In this document: positions 15,917-23,216 of the stretch, piece by piece
Numbering within the stretch: the first letter of the stretch is position 1
Layout: every line of letters begins with the position of its first letter
Origin: CAZCAC01 sp964496575
GTDB taxonomy: Bacteria > Planctomycetota > UBA1135 > GCA-002686595
Direction of reading: 5' to 3'
Length of the DNA stretch: 28,853 bases
Assembly (NCBI GenBank): GCA_964496575.1
Contig: CAZCAC010000110.1
Location: 1 to 28,853, forward strand
The notes under the pieces: model-generated
Databases searched by the model: none
What the model was told of the DNA's origin: nothing
Seen by the model: the letters and a program-made list of their open reading frames with translations, nothing else
Position numbers and translations under genes: made by a program

Positions 15917-16186
15917 ATGTCCATCCACTCCAGCCTCCGCGGCGCCGACAGCCTCGTCGGTGAACGCTCCGTCCTCACCCGCATCGAGCGGATCCAGCAG
16001 CTGATCAAGGAGGAGAAGTTCGACGAGTCGACGGACTCCGTCTACGGGCTTCCGAAGGTGCGCACCAAGTTCAAGGTCTCGGCGGGCAAGAAGGCCGCAG
16101 CGCTCGAGCAGGCGAAGGCCGAAGCGCTGGCCGCCGGGGGCGAAGGCGCGGAAGAGGGTGCCGAGGACGCACCCGCCGAGGAGTAG
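15917..16186 (+). CDS. PVC-type small basic protein (putative ribosome/RNA-associated)
   Basis: This 89-aa protein begins MSIHSSLRG, continues with a basic helix (SVLTRIERIQQLIKEEKF, 18-35) and the conserved-looking SVYGLPKVRTKFKV (41-54). From memory this matches the small basic protein family restricted to planctomycetes, verrucomicrobia and chlamydiae (TIGR04137 type), for which a ribosomal or nucleic-acid-binding housekeeping role has been suggested. The remaining third is an Ala/Glu-rich acidic tail (62-89), longer than I expect for the family. The ATG at 15917 is chosen because the family starts here; upstream codons are low-complexity and overlap the previous gene. No clear ribosome site is seen. 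It is the strongest taxonomic marker in the window. Confidence 0.8.
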   Translation: MSIHSSLRGADSLVGERSVLTRIERIQQLIKEEKFDESTDSVYGLPKVRTKFKVSAGKKAAALEQAKAEALAAGGEGAEEGAEDAPAEE

Positions 16187-16198
16187 TCGCCCGCGCCC

Positions 16199-16218
16199 CG
16201 ATCGGTCCCAGCCGATCG
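16199..16218 (+). repeat. Perfect 7-bp inverted repeat after the small basic protein gene
   Basis: CGATCGG (16199-16205) and CCGATCG (16212-16218) surround a 6-nt loop, 12 bp after the stop. It may act with the next hairpin as a 3' end signal or as part of the queE leader. Confidence 0.4.
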
Positions 16219-16236
16219 CTCCTCCGACCGCCATCC

Positions 16237-16268
16237 GAGACTCCGCCGCTCCCCGAGCGCGGGGTCTC
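16237..16268 (+). terminator. Probable terminator or attenuator between the small basic protein gene and queE
   Basis: GAGAC-t-CCG-c-CGCTC pairs with GAGCG-CGG-g-GTCTC around a 3-nt loop (13 bp, one mismatch and one bulge). CGGCTTTCTG follows. It ends 24 bp before the queE start, so it may end the upstream transcript or attenuate read-through. No preQ1 riboswitch pattern is recognised. Confidence 0.45.
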
Positions 16269-16292
16269 CGGCTTTCTGAGAGGTTCCTTTCC

Positions 16293-17087
16293 GTGAGCGC
16301 TGATCCGTCGATCCCCCTCCTCGAGCTCTTCTCCTCCATCCAGGGGGAGGGGTCGTACCTCGGCGAGCCGCAGGTCTTCGTGCGCCTCGCCGGGTGCCCG
16401 CTGCGCTGCCGGTGGTGCGACACCGCGGAGTCGTGGCCGTTCCCCGGACCGGAGGGAACCGCGGAGCTGTGGCTCGCCGGGATTCCCACCGAGCAGGTCC
16501 CCGCGTGGGCCGGGGCCGTGGAGGTCCTAGGACACCTCGGGCGCCTGGACCCGACCGGACGGCGGACGGTGAGCATCACCGGGGGGGAGCCGCTGATGTG
16601 GCCCGAGGCGCTCCTGGCCCTGTGCGGCGTGCTGCCGGACCGGCGCCTTCACCTCGAGACCTCCGGCGCCTTTCCCCGCGCGCTGGCGAGGGTCGCCGGC
16701 GCCTTCGACCACCTCAGCGTCGACCTCAAGCTTCCCGCCGACCTCGCCCCGCCCGTCGATCCGGGGCCCGGCTTCGAGACCCCTCCCGCGGACGAGGCGG
16801 GCTGGCGGGCCCAGCGCCGAGCGGTGCTCGCCCAGCTCCGGGGGCGCGACGCGTGCGCCAAGCTGGTGGTGGCCGGGAAGCGAGACCTGGAAGCCTACAT
16901 CCCGCTGCTCGACGACCTCGCCGAGCTCACTCCCGAGACCCCCCTCTTCCTGCAGCCGGTGACCCCGATCGCCGGGATCGAAGCCCCGAAGTACAAGGAA
17001 ATCCAGCGGTTGCTCGCCGTCGCCGAGGAGCGAGGCCTGCGCCTCCGCGTGGTTCCCCAGCTCCACCCGCAGCTGGGCGTTCGCTAG
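16293..17087 (+). CDS. queE: 7-carboxy-7-deazaguanine synthase QueE (radical SAM)
   Basis: This 264-aa radical-SAM enzyme converts 6-carboxytetrahydropterin to 7-carboxy-7-deazaguanine, the third step toward queuosine. The start of the family is clear: LFSSIQGEGSYLGEP (12-26), then AGCPLRCRWCDT with the C-x3-C-x2-C cluster ligands Cys35, Cys39 and Cys42. SITGGEPLMWPEA is the SAM-binding GGE motif, SVDLKLP follows, and QPVTPIAG lies near the end. The GTG at 16293 is chosen because GAGAGG lies 9 nt upstream and the conserved core follows within ten residues. The other queuosine genes (queC, queD, queF, tgt) are not in the window. It is followed after 47 bp by der. Confidence 0.93.
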   Translation: MSADPSIPLLELFSSIQGEGSYLGEPQVFVRLAGCPLRCRWCDTAESWPFPGPEGTAELWLAGIPTEQVPAWAGAVEVLGHLGRLDPTGRRTVSITGGEPLMWPEALLALCGVLPDRRLHLETSGAFPRALARVAGAFDHLSVDLKLPADLAPPVDPGPGFETPPADEAGWRAQRRAVLAQLRGRDACAKLVVAGKRDLEAYIPLLDDLAELTPETPLFLQPVTPIAGIEAPKYKEIQRLLAVAEERGLRLRVVPQLHPQLGVR

Positions 17088-17134
17088 CGATGCTCCCCGG
17101 ATCGAGAGTACCCTTGGCCCCCCTGCCCCGAGCC

Positions 17135-18490
17135 ATGTCCGTCACCCACGAAACCTCCCTGCGCCGCGTGGCCATCGTCGGGCGCCCGAACGTCGGCAAG
17201 TCGACGCTGCTCAACCGCATGGTCGGCAGTCGGGTCTCGATCGTCGAGCCCACGGCCGGCGTGACCCGCGATCGCATCGCCGTGCCCGCGCGCCTCTTCG
17301 GCGGCGTGCCGGAGCACTGGGTCGAGGTGATCGACACCGGCGGCATCGGCATCGTCGACCGCGACGACCTCGGCCCGCACGTCGAGGAGCAGATCCGCGG
17401 CGCGCTCGAGGTCGCCGAGCTGATCCTGTTCGTCGTCGACGTGCGCGACGGGGTGACGCCGCTCGACGAGGAAGTCGCGCGCCGGTTGCGCGGGATCGGC
17501 CTGCCCGTCCTCCTGGTGGTGAACAAGGTCGAGGGCGAGCAGCTGCGCTGGGGCGTCGACGAGTTCCTCGTGCTGGGCGTCGGCGAGGAGTCCTTCGCGA
17601 TCAGCGCGCAGAACGGCGAGGGGTTGACCGAGCTGTACGAGAAGATCATCGAGCTCCTGCCCGGCACCGCCTTCGACGAGCGTCCCGTGCCCGCCCCGGT
17701 GATGAAGCTGGCCGTGGTCGGCCGGCGCAACGCGGGGAAGTCGACGCTGATCAACAAGCTGGCCAACGAGGAGCGCATGATCGTCTCCGAAGTGCCGGGG
17801 ACGACTCGCGATGCGGTAGATGTCATCTTCGAAAAGGGCGGTCGACGCTTCATCGCGATCGACACCGCGGGGGTCCGCAAACGGTCGAGCATCGACGACG
17901 CGATCGAGTTCTACAGCGACGCGCGCAGCCACAAGGGCATTCGCCGCGCCGACGTGATCGCGCTGCTCTTCGATGTGACTCGCGATTTCTCCAGCACCGA
18001 GAAGAAGCTGGCCCGCTACGTCGTCGATCGCTACAAGCCCGTGCTCCTGGTCGCCAACAAGTGGGACCTCGCCGGCGGGTACCAGCCGGAGGACTTCCGG
18101 GAGTACATCGAGAGCCAGCTGCCGGGGCTCTCGTACGCGCCGATCTGCTTCGTCTCCGCCAAGGAAGGACACGGGGTCGACGAGATGCTCGCCCTGGCCG
18201 AGGAGCTCTTCGACCAGTCGAGCCGCCGGGTGCCCACCGGCGAGCTCAACCGTGTTCTCCAGCGAGCCGTCGAGGCGCGCTCGCCCAACTCCCGCGGCTA
18301 CCGGGCCAACATCAAGTACGCCACGCAGGCGGAGTCCTCGCCGCCGACCTTCGTCCTCTTCGTCAACGACAAGCGCCTGTTCGGCAAGACCTACCTGCGC
18401 TACCTGGAAAACCGTCTCCGCGAGGAGCTCGAGTTCCAGGAGATCCCCGTGCGCATCGTCCTGCGCAGCGCCATCGACGCCCCCGAATGA
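17135..18490 (+). CDS. der: Ribosome biogenesis GTPase Der (EngA)
   Basis: This 451-aa protein has two tandem GTPase domains and a KH-like C-terminal domain (~350-451), the layout unique to Der, which acts in 50S subunit assembly. Domain 1: P-loop GRPNVGKST (16-24), DTGG (67-70) and a G4 motif NKVE (130-133). Domain 2: P-loop GRRNAGKST (196-204), DTAG (243-246) and a standard NKWD (308-311). The G4 of domain 1 has Glu where NKxD is expected, an uncommon conservative change at the guanine-specificity residue. The length is normal for the family. The stop overlaps the start of the next lipoprotein gene, and queE ends 47 bp upstream, so they may share a transcript. Confidence 0.96.
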   Translation: MSVTHETSLRRVAIVGRPNVGKSTLLNRMVGSRVSIVEPTAGVTRDRIAVPARLFGGVPEHWVEVIDTGGIGIVDRDDLGPHVEEQIRGALEVAELILFVVDVRDGVTPLDEEVARRLRGIGLPVLLVVNKVEGEQLRWGVDEFLVLGVGEESFAISAQNGEGLTELYEKIIELLPGTAFDERPVPAPVMKLAVVGRRNAGKSTLINKLANEERMIVSEVPGTTRDAVDVIFEKGGRRFIAIDTAGVRKRSSIDDAIEFYSDARSHKGIRRADVIALLFDVTRDFSSTEKKLARYVVDRYKPVLLVANKWDLAGGYQPEDFREYIESQLPGLSYAPICFVSAKEGHGVDEMLALAEELFDQSSRRVPTGELNRVLQRAVEARSPNSRGYRANIKYATQAESSPPTFVLFVNDKRLFGKTYLRYLENRLREELEFQEIPVRIVLRSAIDAPE

Positions 18491-19002
18491 TGATCCGCCT
18501 CCTGACCCTCCTGCTCTCCACGATTCCCTGCCTCCTCACCTCCTGCATCGTCTCCGCGCCGGCGGAGTGGTCTCCCGCGGAGATCCCGCTGTGCAGCCCT
18601 CAGCGCCTCTGGGAGGTCAGTCGCATGGCGATGGAACGCGACGGCCTCGTGCTGCTCAACCAGAGCTTCGATCCCCGGACGCGGACCCTCGTCTCCGCCT
18701 GGGACAAGGAGCTGCACCCCTTCAAGGGTCACGGCTACCGCGAGCGCGCGCACGTCCGCTACGAGGCGGGCAGCGAGCCCGGCACGCTGACCCTCTCCGT
18801 CCGCGTGGAGCGCGAGATCAACGAGAACCTGGCCAAGCCCCTCGACCCCCAGTACGCCAAGTGGACCGAGGGCCCGGACAACCCGGAGCGCGCCCGGGTC
18901 ATCCTGCAGTACGTGCGCTCCCTCCTGGGCACCGAACTCGAGATCGGGAAGAGAGCCGCGGAGAAGAAGGAGAAGGAGAAGGAATACGGCAAGTGGGAGT
19001 GA
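18487..19002 (+). CDS. Small lipoprotein of unknown function
   Basis: This 171-aa protein starts at an ATG inside the der stop (ATGA overlap), which suggests translational coupling. A signal peptide ends in the good lipobox LTSC (Cys20). The mature part is a small alpha/beta domain: LWEVSRMAMERDGLVLLNQSFD (~37-58), RTLVSAWDKELHPFKGHGYRERAHVRYE (~64-91), then TLTLSVRVEREINENL. The end is a charged helix (GKRAAEKKEKEKEYGKWE). I do not recognise the family. The fold pattern, an amphipathic helix followed by strands in a short lipoprotein, loosely recalls LptE/DUF3576-type envelope lipoproteins, but nothing visible proves it. Confidence 0.8.
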   Translation: MMIRLLTLLLSTIPCLLTSCIVSAPAEWSPAEIPLCSPQRLWEVSRMAMERDGLVLLNQSFDPRTRTLVSAWDKELHPFKGHGYRERAHVRYEAGSEPGTLTLSVRVEREINENLAKPLDPQYAKWTEGPDNPERARVILQYVRSLLGTELEIGKRAAEKKEKEKEYGKWE

Positions 19003-19030
19003 GCCGGTAGCGGAGGTGACGGAGAGCACG

Positions 19031-19066
19031 GGTCGCCCAACCCAGGGCGACCCCCTGAACCGGGGG
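19031..19066 (+). terminator. Tandem hairpins after the lipoprotein gene
   Basis: GGTCGCCC (19031-19038) pairs with GGGCGACC (19045-19052), and next to it CCCCC (19051-19055) pairs with GGGGG (19062-19066). They lie 29 bp past the stop and before the glycan operon. No T-run follows. They probably separate the der transcript from the exporter operon. Confidence 0.45.
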
Positions 19067-19160
19067 CCGGGGTGAAAAACCACGTTCCCTCAATCCGCGA
19101 TGCCGCGGGATCCGACGAATCGATTCCGGTCTTCCCCTGTGCCCCGGGAGCCGGGATCGC

Positions 19161-20114
19161 ATGCCCCTCCGAGCGCCCTCCCTCCCCGTCGACGTCGATC
19201 CCCGCGTCGTGTCCGGACCCACCACCTCCTGGGTCTCCGCGGAGGTTCCTTCGCTGCTCGCCTCCGTCCGGCGCCTCGCTGCCTGGCCGGGGCTGATCCG
19301 GCGGCGGTGGGACCTCGTCGCCGTCTCGGTCCGGCGTGACCTCCAGGCGCGGTTCCGGGGGACGCTGCTCGGCTTCGCCTGGGTGCTGGCGCACCCGCTG
19401 CTCCTGTTCGCCGTCTACGCCTTCATCTTCACCCACCTGCTCGGGGTCCGGCTGGCCGTCGGAGAGGGCGCGCCGCCGGGGGCGATGGGGGTGTACATGT
19501 TCACCGGGACGCTCTGCTGGAGCGCGTTCGCCGACGCCGTCCAGCGCTCGACTTCCTGCGTCGTCGACAACCGCAACCTGGTCCGACAGGTCCAGTTCCC
19601 CTCGGAGCTGCTGCCGCTCCAGGTCGGACTCTCGTCGCTGGTCACGTTGGTCGCCGGGGTGGCCGCGTTCGTGGTCTTCACCGCGCTCTCTCCGGTGTGG
19701 AGGGCGCCGGGGCTCGCGCTCCTCCTGTGGGCGCCGGTGCTGCTGTTCCTGCAGCTCCTCCTGACCACGGGGCTCGGGCTCGCGCTGTCGGCGATCCACG
19801 TCCTCTGGCGCGACACTCTACCGCTGGTCGGCATCGCCCTGACCGTGGGCATGTTCGCCACGCCGATCTTCTGGGTCCCGATCCCCGAGGTATTGCCGGG
19901 GATCGAGCGGTGGCTGCCGCTGGTCGAGGCCAACCCGCTTCACCACCTCGTCTACGCCTGGCGCGAGGTGCTGATGGGCGGTGAACCGGGGTTCGTCTTC
20001 GCCGGGGACTTCGCGCACTCGCTGCAGCGCGTGGCGCTGTGGGCCGTGGGGATCTTCGCCGCCGGCTCGATCGTCTTCTTCCGCCAGCAACGACAGCTGG
20101 CCGACGAGGTTTAG
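19161..20114 (+). CDS. ABC-2 type polysaccharide exporter permease (Wzm/TagG-like)
   Basis: This 317-aa inner-membrane protein has a ~50-residue N-terminal cytoplasmic part ending in the amphipathic DLVAVSVRRDLQARFRGT segment that opens this family, then about six membrane helices (starting near residues 72, 108, 155, 185, 222 and 285). GMFATPIFWVPIPEVLPGIERWLPLVEANPLHHLV is typical of the ABC-2 exporters for O-antigen, teichoic acid and capsule. It partners with the ATPase starting 2 bp downstream. Together they would move a finished, lipid-linked glycan across the inner membrane. The ATG at 19161 has GGGA a few nt upstream. It opens the operon; no promoter is obvious in the 94 bp between the hairpins and the start. 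Confidence 0.9.
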   Translation: MPLRAPSLPVDVDPRVVSGPTTSWVSAEVPSLLASVRRLAAWPGLIRRRWDLVAVSVRRDLQARFRGTLLGFAWVLAHPLLLFAVYAFIFTHLLGVRLAVGEGAPPGAMGVYMFTGTLCWSAFADAVQRSTSCVVDNRNLVRQVQFPSELLPLQVGLSSLVTLVAGVAAFVVFTALSPVWRAPGLALLLWAPVLLFLQLLLTTGLGLALSAIHVLWRDTLPLVGIALTVGMFATPIFWVPIPEVLPGIERWLPLVEANPLHHLVYAWREVLMGGEPGFVFAGDFAHSLQRVALWAVGIFAAGSIVFFRQQRQLADEV

Positions 20115-20116
20115 CG

Positions 20117-21322
20117 GTGAGCTCCAGCGCGACCAGGACGGTGCCGGTGCTCGAGGCGCGAGAGCTGGGCAAGCTGTACCGGCTCTTCCGGAGCCCCTTC
20201 GCGCGCGTGCGCGAGGCGCTGACCCTCGGAGCGGTGCGCGGGCACGATCCACACTGGGCGCTCCGCGACGTCGACCTCGAGGTTCCTCGCGGAGCCGCGG
20301 TCGGGATCTGCGGTGCGAACGGCGCGGGCAAGAGCACGCTGCTCAAGATCCTCTCGGGCACCACCTCGCCGAGCGAGGGGCGGTACCGGACCTCCGGGCG
20401 CGTGGCCAGCCTGCTCGAGCTGGGCACCGGCTTCCACCAGGACTTCACCGGGCGGGAGAACGTCCTCCTGCACGGGATGCTCGCGGGGCACTCGCGGCGC
20501 GAGGTCGTGGCCGCGACCGGGGAGATCTTCGAGTTCGCCGAGCTCGGCGAGGCGATCGACGCGCCGGTGCGCACCTACTCCACCGGCATGGGCATGCGTC
20601 TCGGCTTCGCGGCGGCGATGGGCTTCGACCCCGAGGTCCTGATCCTCGACGAGGTCTTCGCGGTGGGGGACATGTACTTCCAGAAGAAGTGCGTCGACCG
20701 CCTGCTGCGCTTCAAGGAGAGCGGACGCACCATCCTCTTCTGCAGCCACAGCCTCTACGACCTGCGGCAGCTGTGCGAGCGCGCGCTGTGGCTGGAGTCG
20801 GGGCGCGTGAGGTGCGCGGGGGACTCGACCCTGGTGACCAATCGCTACGCCGCCTGGCAGCAGGAGCAGATCGGGGCCGGTACCTCCGGCGCGGCGGGCG
20901 AGCAGCGCGAGGACTGGCCGCGGATCGAGGCGATCGAGCTCTTCACCGCGGGCGGAGTGCGCGCGGAGGGGATCCGCACCGGGGAGGACCTCGAGCTGCA
21001 CGTCTCCTGGAAGAACCCCGACCCGGAGGAGCACTCGATCCAGCTCGGAGTGACCTTCGTCCGCCAGGATCGGACCCTCTGCGCCGCCGCGGGCACGCAC
21101 CTCGACGGGCTCGCGCTCGAGGGTGGCGAGGGAACCACGATCCTGCACCTGCCGAGCTTCTCGCTGCTGTCGGGTCGCTTCGAGGTGCGCGTCTACCTCT
21201 TCGACGGCGACGGCCTCTTCCGCTACCAGGAGAGCGCGCTCGACCGCGAGCTGGTCATCGAGGCGGGGACCGTCGAGGTGGGGCTGGTCCGCATCGAGCA
21301 CCGCTGGGAGGTGGCCGCGTGA
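20117..21322 (+). CDS. ABC exporter ATPase with Wzt-type C-terminal domain
   Basis: This 401-aa protein starts at a GTG 2 bp after the permease stop. The nucleotide-binding domain (1-~245) has Walker A GANGAGKST (66-74), the family-typical degenerate signature YSTGMGMRLGF, Walker B VLILDEVFAVGD and the H-loop CSHS. Residues ~265-401 form a beta-sandwich-like domain (LELHVSWKNPDPEEHSIQLGV, TRFEVRVYLFDGDGLF-like strands) like the carbohydrate-binding C-terminal domain of Wzt. In Wzt this domain recognises the end of the O-polysaccharide. That domain means the exported glycan is probably completed, and perhaps capped, before transport. Transport would be coupled to the permease upstream. Confidence 0.92.
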   Translation: MSSSATRTVPVLEARELGKLYRLFRSPFARVREALTLGAVRGHDPHWALRDVDLEVPRGAAVGICGANGAGKSTLLKILSGTTSPSEGRYRTSGRVASLLELGTGFHQDFTGRENVLLHGMLAGHSRREVVAATGEIFEFAELGEAIDAPVRTYSTGMGMRLGFAAAMGFDPEVLILDEVFAVGDMYFQKKCVDRLLRFKESGRTILFCSHSLYDLRQLCERALWLESGRVRCAGDSTLVTNRYAAWQQEQIGAGTSGAAGEQREDWPRIEAIELFTAGGVRAEGIRTGEDLELHVSWKNPDPEEHSIQLGVTFVRQDRTLCAAAGTHLDGLALEGGEGTTILHLPSFSLLSGRFEVRVYLFDGDGLFRYQESALDRELVIEAGTVEVGLVRIEHRWEVAA

Positions 21323-22575
21323 GCGCCGGCGCTCCCACCCCGCGGCGGCGCCTCTCGGCGCTGATCGTCAACCACGACTCCGGCTCCTGGGCGGTGCGCT
21401 GCGTGGAGAGCCTGATGCTCGACTGGCGGCGCTCCGGTCGCGAGCCCGAGGACCTCGAGGTGATCGTCTTCGACAGCGGCTCGAAGGCGGGGGAGGGGAC
21501 CTGGTGGCGCTCGCTGCACCGGCTGGGGGTGCGGGTGGTGACCTCGCAGGAGAACCGCGGCTACGCCTCCGGGCTCGACGAGGCCTGGCGACGCTCGAGC
21601 GGTGAGAGCAGCGACCACGTCGCCCTGCTCAATCCCGATCTCTACTTCCTGCCCGGCTCGCTCGATCCCCTGCTCGAGACGCTCGAGCAGCGGCCGCGGG
21701 TCGGCGCGGTGGCCCCGCGCCTGTTCGTCGACGAGGCGCGGCAGATCCTCCTGCCCCCCAACCGCCTGCCGGGGCCGCTCGAGGAGCTGGGCGAGCTCCT
21801 CGCCGCGCGCTGGCCGCGGTTCGCCCGCGCGCTCGCAGCAAACCGCTCGCGCTCCGCTCACCGGTGGTGGACGATCGAGGAACGGTGCGCGGCCCGGATG
21901 CTCTCGGGCGCCTGCCTCTTCCTGCGGCGCGAGGTGATCGAGGAGCTGGGGGTCCCGATGGACCCGGGCTACCCCCTCTACTTCGAGGACGCCGACCTCT
22001 GCGCGCGCCTGTCCGCCGCCGGCCGGTCGCTCCTGCTCGAGCCGCGCTCGGAGGTCCTCCACCACTGGTCGCGCTGCGCCGGACCGAGCTTCGAGGGAGA
22101 GGTCGCCCGCCGCTGGCAGGAGAGCCGCGCGCGCTGGATGTCGGTCTGGCACGACGGCCTCGTGGGGAGAGGGCTGCGCGCGCTGGTCGATCGCTCCCGC
22201 CGCTGGCTCGAGGGCCTGCCGGTGCGGGCGATGCACGAGGTCGTCGACCTCGGCACCCTGGTCGAGTCGCCGGAGATCGAGTTCTCCGCCGCCGGCCGTG
22301 GATACGTGCTGGAGCTCTCAGCTACCCCCTTCTTCGGACTCAGCGCGGGGATCCTCTGCGAGGGGGAGCGGTACCGGATGCCCGCCCGGACCTGGTCGTG
22401 GCTCTTCCCGGGCACCTACTACCTGCGCGCCCTCGAGGCGCGGAGCGGGAAGGTCCTCGGAGCCTGGCGTTTCGAGAAGACGAGCGCCGCGCGCTCCTGG
22501 CCGCTGGATCCCTCCAGCCTCCCCGGTCCGAGACCCCGCGAGCGACGACGCGTCGCCGGAGAACGAGTCGGATGA
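21319..22575 (+). CDS. Family 2 glycosyltransferase with C-terminal extra domain
   Basis: This 418-aa protein starts at a GTG overlapping the ATPase stop (GTGA). The GT-A domain (10-~290) has SALIVNHDSGSW at the start, VIVFDSGS, ENRGYASGLDEAW, LLNPDLYF (the DxD-equivalent), a loop with MLSGACLFLRRE and YFEDADLCARL, all like WbbL-type rhamnosyl/glycosyltransferases that use nucleotide sugars. About 100 residues at the end (VVDLGTLVESPEIEFSAAG through LGAWRFEKT) are outside the normal GT2 and look beta-rich; their role is unknown. It acts on the cytoplasmic side, adding a sugar to the growing glycan. Confidence 0.88.
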   Translation: MSAGAPTPRRRLSALIVNHDSGSWAVRCVESLMLDWRRSGREPEDLEVIVFDSGSKAGEGTWWRSLHRLGVRVVTSQENRGYASGLDEAWRRSSGESSDHVALLNPDLYFLPGSLDPLLETLEQRPRVGAVAPRLFVDEARQILLPPNRLPGPLEELGELLAARWPRFARALAANRSRSAHRWWTIEERCAARMLSGACLFLRREVIEELGVPMDPGYPLYFEDADLCARLSAAGRSLLLEPRSEVLHHWSRCAGPSFEGEVARRWQESRARWMSVWHDGLVGRGLRALVDRSRRWLEGLPVRAMHEVVDLGTLVESPEIEFSAAGRGYVLELSATPFFGLSAGILCEGERYRMPARTWSWLFPGTYYLRALEARSGKVLGAWRFEKTSAARSWPLDPSSLPGPRPRERRRVAGERVG

Positions 22576-23216
22576 TCCCCGTGGAGCGCATGCTGGTGAT
22601 CGCACCTCACCCCGACGACGAGGTGATCGGTTGCGGTGGAACCGTCGCGTTGGCGGCGGAGCGGGGCGCCGACGTCCAGGTGCTGGTGGTCTTCGACGGG
22701 GCCGCCGGCGATCCCGCCGGGTACTTCGCGGGTGGGCCCGGGCAGCGCTCGTACGCCCTGCGGCGGCAAAGGGAGTCGCGGCGTGCCGGGGAGCGGCTCG
22801 GCGTCTCGCGCTATCACTTCTGGGGACTGGCCGAGGGGCATCGGCCGACCGCGGAGGAGCTGGAGGAGGGGGCCCGGCAGCTGGCCGGGCTGGTGCGCGA
22901 GCTGAAGCCGCAGGTGATCCTCGCCCCGTGGGAGGGCGAGGCGCACCCCGATCACGCGTCGGTCGCGCAGGCGGTCCGGCGGATGATCGAGATCGCGGCC
23001 TACGACGGGGAGGTATGGGGCTTCGAGGTGTGGAGCCCCTTGCCGGCGGAGCACCTCGTCGACGTGTCCACCGTCTGGACGTGCAAGCTCGACGCCTTGC
23101 GTGAGCACCGCACGCAACTCGCCTACGACGACCTGCTCGAGAAGACGACCGCCCTGGCCACGCGCCTGGATGCGGGCCTTCTCGAGGCTTTCCGAAGACT
23201 GGAGACTCATCCATGA
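22572..23216 (+). CDS. PIG-L family N-acetylglucosaminyl-type deacetylase
   Basis: This 214-aa protein overlaps the previous stop (ATGA). The zinc site is visible: APHPDDE at 11-17 (His13 and Asp16 being family zinc ligands, Asp15 the usual base) and EAHPDHASV near 135-143. By family knowledge it removes an N-acetyl group from a GlcNAc-containing glycan or precursor. The next gene is a GT4, an order also known from the MshA/MshB and BshA/BshB thiol pathways, but here both lie inside a glycan export operon, so glycan tailoring is preferred. Confidence 0.9.
   Translation: MIPVERMLVIAPHPDDEVIGCGGTVALAAERGADVQVLVVFDGAAGDPAGYFAGGPGQRSYALRRQRESRRAGERLGVSRYHFWGLAEGHRPTAEELEEGARQLAGLVRELKPQVILAPWEGEAHPDHASVAQAVRRMIEIAAYDGEVWGFEVWSPLPAEHLVDVSTVWTCKLDALREHRTQLAYDDLLEKTTALATRLDAGLLEAFRRLETHP

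Noticed and set aside
16187..16292. preQ1 riboswitch upstream of queE
   Set aside because: Only GC-rich terminator-like hairpins are seen; no A-rich tail or pseudoknot pattern of known preQ1 classes.
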